Below, in pieces: positions 53,894-64,000 of a DNA stretch of 64,000 nt. This stretch comes from Takakia lepidozioides (lineage: Eukaryota; Streptophyta; Takakiopsida; Takakiales; Takakiaceae): the NCBI GenBank assembly GCA_030704615.1, contig CM060733.1, positions 9,298,001 to 9,362,000 on the forward strand. The letters run 5' to 3'. The notes under the pieces are model-generated. The model did not search any database and had not been told where the DNA came from. It worked only from the letters and a program-made list of their open reading frames with translations. Made by a program: the position numbers and the translations under genes. Numbering within the stretch: position 1 is the first letter of the stretch; every line of letters begins with the position of its first letter.

Positions 53894-56315
53894 ATGGCTG
53901 TGGGTGCTGCCGCGGCTAAAGAAATGGAGGGAGGTGCTTGGCCTGAGGGGAATGTGAAGATTGTGAAAATGACCCCCTTAGAGCTGACAGACGAGAACTT
54001 CAAACCCTACGGGCAGATTGTGGGGCCGTCGGGAGATGGAGCGCAATTCGGCCCCAGCGACGCGCAGCTTGAATTGAGCCGTGGAATCCCCCGGTATTTA
54101 TCGTCGTATTTGCCAGTTTTCATGTCTACTGCGTTAGAGTTTCACCAAACTTCTCGTAAAGCGTGCAAGGCACATGCATACTTATGTGTAGTCTCACGTA
54201 CTGGAGGCCTGGTTTGTTTTGCATGTGGATAATGGTTCTCCAATCAAATGGAAGGTCAGAAGGTATATCGGGTGAGGTTCAGTTGGCCAAGAAGCAGTCA
54301 TACGCTCACCCCTCATGCTCCTCTTCTCTTTACAGCAGAGCTATAACCAGCTTAACCGCAATATCGTGGACACTAGAAGGGTACATGAACTCGGTAGATG
54401 GCACAATTCATGGTGAAGAACATCTGGTATATATATGGAAGACCAGTGAAGTGTGATGGAATAATCAAGAATTGGGAGATAAGTCGTTTTGTTCAAGGTG
54501 CACACTAAAGCTCAAATTTGGTGGGTCACTAACCTGTGCTAGCATGCTAGGGGCACATTGCCACAGTTCACTAGCCTGGGACAACGCAGAAGGCTATGTT
54601 TGTGGCTAACAACTCAGCTAAACATGTCCTGACAAGTGAATGCCGGCTTTGCAATTGTGTCTTCTGATCCAGTCTAATTCCATTCACAGGTTTTACATTA
54701 TGCGGTTGCAGGATAGGGAGCTTAAGTTCAGTTCAATCACGCACCATGCGAGTGTAAGTCAATGTCTTGGAGCTGTCAGTGGCCTTCCTTGGTACCTTGG
54801 GGTAGCTCCAGCTAGCATTATCCTGGAAGAAGACACCTCAGAAGAGAAGTCAGTTGCTGAAGACAGTTCTTTGGGGAGACATGGGGTAAAGCTGGGGGCA
54901 CAGGTGAAGGAATCTAAAGCTGGCCACTTTTATGTGACACCACGTCCAGAGGAGGTCCGGGTGTTTCAAATTGACGGTCCACGCTTTCTGAAGCTTCATG
55001 TGGGCACATGGCATGCTGGCCCTCTGTTCAAGGAGCCTGTAATGGATTTCTACAACCTTGAGCTCAGCAATACTAATGTGAGGTTTTTACGAATCCCGCC
55101 TCAAGCAATCTGTTCGTTATCTGATTGGCATGATCTTATTCTTCACTCTGTATGGATGAAATTTGTTTCTTCTCTTTCTATCCTTTTGTCATTACTGTAA
55201 AACTGTAGTACGACCACAGCCCCTGTACATGACTGTGTTGATGACTTCAGGATCAGTCCAGTACATTTCTTTCTGCTATGATGTCAATGTTCCCACAGAC
55301 AGTATATGAACCCTCAAGTAGATCGTGGTTGGATTGTGAGGAAGTGCTATGGCAATCTTGGACTGAGTGCAGTTCCAAGATGGATAGTACTGCAAAGACT
55401 GGTATCCTGTGAGTGGCAGTGCCTGATGATTACTGTGAGAACGGAAATGTGAGGATCTTGGTGCGTTGAAGTCTAGCCCTAGCTGGGCTCCGCATGTGGT
55501 CCATGATCCGAACCTATTCACTTTAAACACTTATGAAGGCAAATTAGTCCCTTCCATCTACATGTTTTGAATTTGTTCCATCCCTTACTTTCCATTTGCT
55601 TGTGTGTATAGTTCTCAAATTTCAGGTGTTTTATTTTTTCCTCCTAGTTTTGCCTTATGGAGATGCATTGCTGCACATGATGGTTAGAACCTCTCATTGC
55701 TGTCAAGGCCCTCAATTGGTCTACTTTGCTTGTGCTTTTTTCCTGTTTTGCCTGCATCTTCAATCTGTGGTGACAATGACAGCATTTAGCACCCGGCACT
55801 ATTTCAGTTCCCAGCCTATTTTACTCATTCTACCAAATTCCCTTGGACCTTTCTCTTTTGGATAGAGTAGACTAAGGTGGGTACTATCAGACCAGGTTTG
55901 TGGTAAACACGTGGTCATCATCCCCCGCCAGTTTGGACACAGAAGGTAGAGATGTACTCGTTGACGTTTTTTGTACTCAACTCTGGATATGATGTACGCG
56001 TTAGGTCTTCGGATGATAAGCACCGTGTGTACTAACTGGCCTTAATTGCCCCTAGTTTGACATTGTGGTTGCAGGAATTGAAATGTGCCGCTTGTTTCAT
56101 TCTGAGGGTTGGCATTGACATTGCAAAACAGAGTTGGTTAATAATAATTCCAGCACTGCTTCTAAATCACTTCAGATATATAAAATGCAAGAAAGAGAGA
56201 GATGCGAGTAGCATGTTGGTCTTAATAAAAGTGGGTGGTGCATGCAATGCAGATAGTGGATCATACCACCCATTACTTCAAGGACGATGGTGTGATCTTT
56301 GAGATTGACGAGTAG
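53894..56315 (+). CDS. Ureidoglycolate hydrolase-family (cupin-like) protein
   Basis: Three exons, 53894-54093, 54690-55077, 56253-56315, phases consistent; 651 nt, 216 residues. Readable blocks: VKIVKMTPLELTDENFKPYG, FGPSDAQLELSRGIPRFYIM, LKFSSITHHASVSQCLGAVS, GLPWYLGVAPASI, GHFYVTPRPEEVRVFQIDGP, FLKLHVGTWHAGPLFKEPVM, DFYNLELSNTNIVDHTTHYF. This matches the plant family usually annotated as ureidoglycolate hydrolase/lyase-like. The His residues of HHASVSQ and the KLHVGTWHAGP block are typical of the cupin-type fold. The name comes from bacterial ureidoglycolate lyase; the main plant ureidoglycolate enzyme is a different protein, so the true substrate is uncertain. No obvious transit peptide. 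Confidence 0.85.
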
Positions 56316-58841
56316 CTCCATATTTCTGTTAGCAGGAAGCTCCAGGAAGGTCTGAATTTTCTTGGCTAAATATCCATGTCAGTAATGAGTTGCAAAGCTT
56401 CAATGTGCAAGTGGAGGTAACTTCTGAACATTATTGTCTCAAATGTCTCTACGCACAAAATCCTCCAACTATTGCTGTAGGTTGTGTAAGCTGTAGGGAG
56501 GTCAAGAGTTAGCGCTGTGGTTACATTGTAGTTAGGTACCTGCAAAGCCATCTGGGCATATGACAGAGATAGCACATCCCCCTCAGACAAAGCTCAGTAG
56601 CTTGCTAGCCAAGAGGAATTGTGTGAGATAAATTTCTCGATGGTGCTATGGCTGTATCTTTGTCCCTACAAGTGGGTTATGCTGACATTGGAGCTTTGAG
56701 TGTGTGGCAACCCCCCTGGTCACATTGGCCTCCTAGTGTCTTTTGGGCTTGCAGATGACTGTGAAAACCGTAAGGTTCTAGCACGAACTTAAATTGGGTA
56801 GAATGAGTTTGGAATCACTCAGTCATTCGTATTATGCCTTTACTTTGGGTTGCTAACCTTGAAAACTCTTATCAATCAGAACAACAGACGTAACTGGTAG
56901 TATTTAAAGATGTACACAAAATTCATCAATTGTGTGGCATATATGGTCAGAAGGCTTACCTTCCCTCAAGTCAAATGTTTCCACCAATTATCAGTAGACC
57001 CTGTCAAGCTGCAGAGCCCAATGTAATGTTTTCTTTTTCTTTTCTTTTTCTCTCTCCCGAGCCACAGCCGCAGGGCCTTGAGGAAAACTGAGCCATGAAG
57101 CAGATTGGGGCAGAGCCCCAGCCCGAAGGCAGCACAGGGTTTGAAACCCAGACCTACAGGCCAATGCACAGGATTCCATACCACACCGGGCTACAGCTCT
57201 GTTGTGCTACGTGACAACTTTGAATCCTGGCTGGACTGAAATTTTGCTTGAAATTCGAGTACCTGCGGTTCCGGAAAATCTCATTCCACTGGTGCCACTT
57301 TTTCACCCAGCTTTTGTCATGTGCATTGGCAGAACTTGCTGCATGTTACAAAGGTTTTCCTAGATTTTCAAATCCGGGGCTTGGGTTCTCAAATACGGGA
57401 AAACACTTGGGAAAACATTTCGGTCAGAATTTACTTCTTACATTAATTTCACAGACTGCGTGTAGGGTGAAAAAAAACTTTAAAGATTTGGGGTGTTGCA
57501 TCTCCTTTTTGCCATATCAACCAATCTCTGGAAGACAGGTTCATGTATCTCAGTTATCCCTTCCACACGAATACAGAGATTACAGAAGAATGTTAAAGAT
57601 TCATGGCTCTCAGTTTGTTGGGAGGGTGTGGCTGCGGCAACGCTGAGAAGCCTTATGGACCAGAACAGATTGGACGAATCGCATCAAGATACAGGAGTAG
57701 GTTTAGCGCTTGCAGTTTCTGCACCGATCAAATCCCAAGCAGCTGCTGCCTGGTGGCGGCTTAGGCATGTGCGAGAGAACAACAGCTGTCGTGCTGCCGC
57801 CATCCAACTTGTTTAGAAAGCGACATCGCGGTAGGCTGGAAGGTGTTCATACTGTGATGTGTTCAAATTCTGGCTCAGCCATCGTAGTCGTAGCCTTTAA
57901 TAAGAAACTGGTTAGGCTTGTTTTCGCATGGTTCAACCGCTGCCTTCATCGCTGTGTCCGTTCACAGATGATGATGGCGGTCACAGGAATGCCGAGTACT
58001 TACAAATGCGTGCAAGAAGGTTGAATGGAGGATGGATGCAGATCCCAGTGAAGGCGGAGATACTGTTGTGGAAGACGGTGGCTCGCTCTGCCGCAAAACT
58101 ATTCGTTGATGTTTACGACGATTTGTGCCAACTGTTCGTTCAGAAGCTAGGATCACGTTTCGGAGGAGGACGGTTGTTGATCATCGCTTGTACTGCGTAC
58201 TAGTAGGAAACCCCGTCAGCTTGTCTGTGCTCTCCTCTCCTCCTCTCTGTCTCGCCATAGCCAGTTTCTCAGATCCCATCCATCCCTCGCACTCTTCTCC
58301 GACTTCCACCTTCTACGGAAACTCATCGATCAGTAGGACTATTTCTATTTCAGAATTCAAAACTTGTGAGAGTTTTTGACAAGCGTGGTCGAATTTCAAG
58401 TCAGCTTTCCAAACAGAGAGACGAGTGTACTATTGTGTGAAATTTTCAGCACTCATCGCTGGGATGGAAAGGCATTTCAGGATAGAGCTCACCTCCTGTG
58501 GCCAATTTAACTGCAAGGTTGTACGTCCAATACATTCTGGCTTGTATATGAGGCTCTAGCAAATCAAGCCACGCGTATCACAAGAGAAACTGGAAACATT
58601 CAAGGATGTTTATGAGCTGCCTTTAGCATGAGAAGGAAGGCATCGAAAAACTGGCGGCAAACTTTGTTGCTGTCGGAATTTCTCAACTCTGTTCAACTCA
58701 ATTTACAAGGCATTTGAAAAGGATTAAAGCGGAGGATTCAACATTAAGTTGTAACGCTCACTTGCGCACTTGCTCAGAGTCTGTGCGTCTAAAATTACTT
58801 CCTGTTCGGAGGATACTGGCTTGCTATCAAAAGCTCGAGCT
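56316..58841. other. Intergenic interval containing a SINE-like repeat
   Basis: Downstream flank of the ureidoglycolate hydrolase-family gene, a SINE-like repeat at 57,010-57,200, then 1.6 kb leading to the kinase start. Short open frames at 57.2-58.2 kb resemble no protein. The last few hundred bases probably carry the 5' UTR of the kinase gene. Confidence 0.45.
57010..57200 (-). mobile_element. Possible second SINE family (tRNA-like head, minus strand)
   Basis: The minus strand begins GTAGCCCGGTGTGG (A-box-like), then GGTCTGGGTTTCAAACCC (B-box-like) about 36 bases later, a body, and ends in a CT/A-rich GAGAGAGAAAAAGAAAAG-type tail. Spacing fits a tRNA-derived SINE. It does not share the body of the copies at 1.3 and 6.4 kb. 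Confidence 0.5.
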
Positions 58842-61800
58842 ATGGCAGTGCGGCGGCTGGCAGAGACAGTGTCTAGGAACGTCGTTGATGATATTTATAG
58901 GTGTAGTTTTAAGAAACAGACGGGGGTGAGCTTAAAGTACATGATGGATTTTGGTTCATGTCCGACCGAGAGAAACCTATTGGTGTCCTCACAGTTCTTG
59001 CATAAGGAGTTACCTGTTCGGCTGGCCCATCGCGTGACAGAGCTGGAAAATCTTCCTTATGGCCTCTCCACCAAAGCTCCTGTGTTAAAGGTACCCTCCT
59101 CTTTTCCTCTGTGGACTTGTCTTTGGTTCGTTTCTGATTTTCTTTTTTATCTGACATTATCTGTGTCTCTCTCGTCGATCTATTCCACGCTCTCTTCGTG
59201 GAGAAGCATGGGCGGTGATGTTGTGAGGATTCATAAGCTACAATAGTGAATGAAAAACGTCTGCCCATTGTCCCTTCGCTCTTCACTTTGGCTCCTTCCA
59301 AGTGCCTGATTGACAAGGTTTGAAAGTGAATGCTGTGGATTTGTGCTTCATTCTATCTCTTTAGTTCCTCCTATATTGCACCTCCAGCCAGATTTCAAAA
59401 TTTTAAGATGTCTTCAAAAGCCAAGGACGGTAAATCTAGTATCATATAAAGTGAGAGAAAGTTTTATATAACCTTTCTATGAGAACTGGACAGTAATTCT
59501 TCAACAACCGAGAGGAAGAATTCTCAAGTGCCATTGCAAATAAGCCATTCTTTTCATGCCCTCCTGTCACATTGTGCCACTGGGCAAAGGTGCAAAGGTT
59601 TTTTCCCCCTTTTTTGAGTTCTAACTCATCACCACATGATGGCTATTTCTTCAATTAATCAAAGATATTTATGCCAATTGCTGCTGTCCCATCCATCTTC
59701 TATTGCAAGGCCCACACACCTTTTCAACTGCTTAAGAGACAGTGGACCACATATGACTTTGAATAACCAAGAATGGATCTAGCGTGTTAAGAATCAGTGA
59801 TTGATTTGGAGCCTTTCTATTGCTTGATATCAGGTGCGTGACTGGTATGTTGATTCCTTCAAAGACCTACGGAGTTTCCCAGAGATCCAAGAGGTTGACG
59901 ATGAGCTTAAATTCACGGAGCTCATACATCAAGTTAAAATGCGACATAATGATGTAATGCCGACCATGGCGATGGGTATTCAAGAGTTGAAGGTAGATTT
60001 AGGACGCAAAGTTGGCTTGAACGAGATTCCTGAGATCCACCAGTTCCTTGATCGCTTCTACATGTCACGTATTGGCATCCGTATGCTCATTGGTTAGTTT
60101 CCTTACCCCTCACTGTCACTCCTTCACTGTTTGTGCTCGTTCTCCTGAAGACATGTCTGTGTTGAAATTCTATGTAGAAGTATTGACTACTGTGCTTGTA
60201 TGCAAATTTCAACGGATGGAAGCGAGATTGAGAAATGAATGTAGGAAAATGTGTGCGAGAAGGGAAGTCACACTTTTCCGAGTCATTTATCCATGTGTTA
60301 GGCATGCCTTTGCAACCCACATTTGTTTACCACTTCCATTCTTCCTTCTGATGGGAAGCGATTAGATGACCAGGTCCTACTTAGGACTAAAGAATAACCA
60401 TCCATTTGGCATCAGAATTAACTGTCGAGAATGCTAGTTTTACCACTACAAAACCTATTTGGAAAGATGTAAACAGTTAAGCCACCTCAGTCAGCTGGGG
60501 AGTAGTAAGGCTGGGAAAGGGTTTGAAGACACTGTTATGAGAGATCGGAGTACTAGGTTGCCTTCAGGAACTAGGTCCCTGGGACATTCAGAGAGAAAAT
60601 TAAACGAGTTAATAAAATAAGGAATGACTAGACAGGATAGTAGAGAGATTTAAGTTTCCACATTTGATGAAGCAGTTTCTGAGTTGGAGGGAATACAGTG
60701 CACATATGGAAACATTCAATTACAAAGCTTGCCTACACCCTAGGGAACAAAGACAAATCTGGAGGTGATTTGAACTAGCAAATTCAGCGATGTGCTAGAG
60801 AGCATTCCCCAATTGTGGTGCGGAAGACGGCGTTCCTTCAAAAGGCATGTGAGGGGTTTAGTCTATTGAACACAGAAATGCTGAAGACAACTTCTATCTG
60901 CTCGTACGCTGCAAATGGAAGATATATTTGGATGCCGGCTACAAGGCTAAATGGCAAAAGTTGACCAGGTGCCTGGAAGCACTCAAGTCAGAAGTTTAAC
61001 TCAATATGATCACAAAAGTGAGTGCCTGCAATCTCTCTAGACATAGGAAAGGCCACCTCAGTCTTAAGACTGTACGATGTATGTGTACAAGGAAGAGAGC
61101 AAGAGGATACCTTCTTTGCGATCAAAGTTTCATTTAAGAAGTAGATTGATGTGTTTGTTGCAGGGCAACATGTGGCCTTGCATCAACGCAATCCAACACC
61201 TAGCTATATTGGCCTCATTTGCTCACGGGTTTCCCCAGTGGAAGTTGCTCAAAATGCCATCGATGATGCCCGCTCTGCTTGTATGAGGACCTACGGGAGT
61301 GCCCCTGAAGTACATGTGTACGGCGACCCCAATTTCACTTTTGCGTATGCCCTTTGCCTTGGCTGATGAAACCAAACATGTGTCTCTCTCCCTATCTGCT
61401 TCCATACATGCACCATGCCTTTTTTTCACCCATATCGCTCTATGTTGAGCCTGGCAGATGGGCAGTTCCTCAAGAAACGTGTTGTATTTGTATTGGGGTT
61501 AGTTTCTGGCAGTGTCTCTGAAGTTTCATGGACAATTTATGAACACCGGAACCTGGCATGGCAGGTATGTGCCAACACATCTACATCAAATGCTGTTTGA
61601 GCTAGTGAAAAACTCTCTTCGTGCGGTGCAAGAACGCTTCATGGATGAGGACCGTGAGTGCCCTCCCATTCGGGTTGTCGTTGCTGATGGCATCGAAGAT
61701 GTCACCATCAAGGTACAGTCACGTGTTATGTATTTGTCCATGCCGTCAACGTCCTTGCTTCTTGTGCAGAGGGTGAGTACTTCATATGCTTATGGCATGG

Positions 61801-62839
61801 CAGATGTCACCAACACGGTCATCGTTCTGACTTCGGCAGTGCCAGTACAGCAGCGTTATAAGTGACATACTTCTGTTCAGTCTAAAGCAATGAGATAACA
61901 TCTAGCCCAGCAAGGGGATTCTAGAGGCACCTCACATCTAACGGGAGCAAAAGGGAGGAAGACAGAAGGCAGGGGCTGTTAAGGGATTTGGGGGGCATCG
62001 TGGAGCAATTCTTGGATGGAAGAAGTTGGGACTCTCTGAATACTGTATTGTGCTTGGTATGTGGAACAACAGATCTCAGATGAGGGAGGGGGTATTCCAA
62101 GAAGTGGGCTACCCAAGATCTGGACTTACTTGTACAGTACAGCAAAGTCCCCAGTAGCTGTAGGCAGGCAAGGGGAGATGCAAAGTGTGATGGCAGGATA
62201 TGGATATGGACTACCAATCAGCCGCCTCTATGCCCGTTACTTTGGAGGTGACCTTCAGGTCATTTCTATGGAAGGATATGGTACGCCCACTCACTCTCAC
62301 ACTTTATATCACATATATATGCATTTGTCTGTTCGTAAGCCTTTTCACTCTGGGAAACTGGAGAGTAGGACATCTGGCTACATCCATACACTGAGTTAAG
62401 CCAGCACAAGAAATAGGACATCCTCTGCACCTCTGTCAGTAGGTTTCTGAGGATCTAGCTTACATCTTCTGTTTCAGGGCTAGGATGGGTATACTTCTGA
62501 ACGAGGGACCTCCTTCAAAAGCATCAATTACACTGTCCTGCAGCACTTTTTTCTTTTGACAAGGTCAAGAAAATGTCAAAACCTAAATTGACCCTGCATG
62601 GGTGTGACTTCTGTGGTGAGTGTCCTCGTCACTATGAGGTTCAGGACTTTCTGGAGAAATCAGAAAGTCCAAACAATTTGCTAGCCACTCCTTCAGTGAG
62701 TTTTCTGCGGCAGGACTTCCCATTCCCCCCTCTCCCCTCCTCTTTTGCTTCTTTCCTAAGTGACTATGTGGGGATGGCAGGTACGGATGCCTATTTGCAC
62801 CTCAACAGGCTGGGCAATGTGCAAGAACCTCTGCCTTAA
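58842..62839 (+). CDS. PDK: Mitochondrial pyruvate dehydrogenase kinase
   Basis: Protein kinase of the GHKL type that phosphorylates the E1-alpha subunit of pyruvate dehydrogenase and switches the complex off. Six exons, 58842-59090, 59834-60092, 61164-61344, 61565-61712, 62073-62280, 62781-62839; 1,104 nt, 367 residues, the usual plant length. N-terminal helical domain: YMMDFGSCPTERNLLVSSQF, LPVRLAHRVTELENLPYGLS, HQFLDRFYMSRIGIRMLIGQ. ATP-binding motifs: N-box LFELVKNSLRAVQERF, G1 SDEGGGIPRSGLPKI, G2 GYGYGLPISRLYARYF, and the C-terminal YGTDAYLHLNRLGNVQEPLP. All catalytic GHKL motifs are intact, so it looks functional. The ATP-lid stretch after YLYSTAKSP (VAVGRQGEMQSV) differs from the sequence I remember for angiosperms. 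Confidence 0.93.
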
Positions 62840-64000
62840 CATTGTCACACGGCCACACTATAGACATGTGGGATACAGCACATTACTTCCTGCCGAATTC
62901 TTACTGTGTTAGTCTCAATTCTTTCAGGCAACTGGTTTGGTAAGTTGAGATTTGAACACAAACCTTAATCACAGTCAACTGTAACTGATATTAGTATCTG
63001 AGATGGCCATCATCCCCATTCGGAATTTTGAGGACATTGAGATGGGGGGTGGCATTAATAAAGTCTGAGTGCAAGTCAGGATTGAAGCTGATGCAAGAGA
63101 TTATTAAGTTGTCCTGTTCGGGTTCCCCTTTGTCCATCATCACAATCCGGCCCTTAAGTTCCAGACATCTGTGTGACAAGTTGTACCTCAATAATGAAGA
63201 GTGAGGGCCTCTTTACACTCTGCCCCAGCAATGCATAACCTGGCGATATAAAGTTATTACTTCGACACGTGAGATCATCCATATTGCAATATAAGCTAAA
63301 CAAGCTTATGAATTTTACATCGACAGTTTTTATTTTCTGGGGATAATGGACAGTAATATCACAACCGAATTAGGGACAAATGCAGGCCCGCATTTTGTGC
63401 CTCGAGTACTGTGGCCCCTATATGCGATTCTTCTATTTTGTTGTAGGCTTTACAGGATTGCCCACGCAAGCACTCTCTGCGCTGACCAAATGTTATGACC
63501 TAGATCTTTACACAAGGGACCAAGCAGGACCTATCTGGAACATGATTGTATTGGTTGGTTTTGCATGTTGGACACTCAATTGGCTTTTCACTTGGTCAAA
63601 GGGCCAAAGCATCTGACTCCTAGCCTAGCCAACGACAACCCGCCACCAAAACGCTGCTTATCAGGAAGGTTGTTTTTAGCCAAAAAGCCAGCCGCTTAGG
63701 TGTCTTCTTACGTGTCTTCTGCCCTTCAAGTTGTCCAATAATTGTTAAAAACAAACTGATAATAATAGTATAGTGTATAATGTATGTTGCTTCCCAAAGG
63801 AAGTGTGCCCAGGAAATAAAATAAATAAATAAGGGTCCCAAATCTTGCAAGGGGTTCATCCTAAAGGTCGACAAGACGAAGGCGAATGGGCCGGCCAATG
63901 CGAAGGGCGGGCTGGGCTGCTGGAAAGCCTGAATATTGAGCACACGTGTAGCAGGTAGCGAAGAAAGAGCAAAGGGGTTCTAGAGCCTTCTAGAAGGCGG
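62840..64000 (+). other. Right edge; possible terminal exon of an unidentified membrane protein
   Basis: After the kinase, 63,434-63,616 follows an acceptor-like TTTTGTTGTAG and encodes GFTGLPTQALSALTKCYDL, DLYTRDQAGPIWNMIVLVGF and ACWTLNWLFTWSKGQSI then TGA, with one likely membrane span. A plus-strand frame from 63,347 (MDSNITTELGTNAGPHF, PRVLWPLYAILLF) could be its upstream part. I cannot name the family. The remainder shows no gene. Confidence 0.3.

Noticed and set aside
63620-63943. Minus-strand membrane protein at the right edge
   Set aside because: Low-complexity hydrophobic translation of AT-rich DNA, without homologous motifs or splice context.

Overview
The window looks like nuclear DNA of a land plant, most likely a seed-free one, with a fern the best guess. 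It has split plant genes with chloroplast or mitochondrial targeting, introns containing LINE pieces, a PPR-derived minisatellite of the MYAKCGS type, and DNA transposon families typical of large plant genomes. The lineage call is an inference, not a measurement.

Region 1 (1-3.3 and 33.0-33.9 kb): a decayed hAT transposase is cut in two. Its two halves are about 29.7 kb apart, on the same strand and in the same reading frame.

Region 2 (3,305-33,006): this interval begins and ends with 30-bp inverted repeats (27 of 30 positions match) next to a shared AATT. I read it as one very large DNA element inserted in the hAT gene. Its left third is cluttered with a PPR-derived minisatellite, a SINE, a CACTA (TNP2-like) remnant and several LINE fragments. 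The middle holds a ~1,000-codon gene joining a CACTA TNP1/Ptta-like domain to an FCP1-type HAD domain. The right half has a DUF7869-like gene leftward and an array of unfamiliar genes or exons rightward: an ORF with RNA polymerase II CTD-like repeats, two orphan blocks, an acidic protein, a duplicated exon, three more FCP1-like domains and a nuclear-localisation-type exon. Thirteen full or near-full copies of a 24-26 bp palindrome punctuate this half (plus one half-copy inside the set and one weak copy near the left end), mostly in the gaps between coding blocks. This element is the most unusual thing in the window.

Region 3 (33.9-42.2 kb): gene-poor, with a clean 920-bp non-autonomous hAT element carrying an 8-bp target duplication.

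Region 4 (42.2-64 kb): ordinary host genes, most of which could be spliced completely. They are a MenA/ABC4-type phytyltransferase (10 exons, minus), a plastid NTF2-like protein (5 exons, minus), VMA21 (plus), a SOSS-B-type single-strand DNA-binding protein (plus), a ureidoglycolate hydrolase-family protein (plus) and a mitochondrial pyruvate dehydrogenase kinase (6 exons, plus). The NTF2-like and VMA21 genes diverge from a 272-bp interval, and SOSS-B starts only 99 nt after the VMA21 stop.

All exon joins were worked out by eye from reading frame, GT/AG borders and remembered family sequences. No alignment or database search was run.
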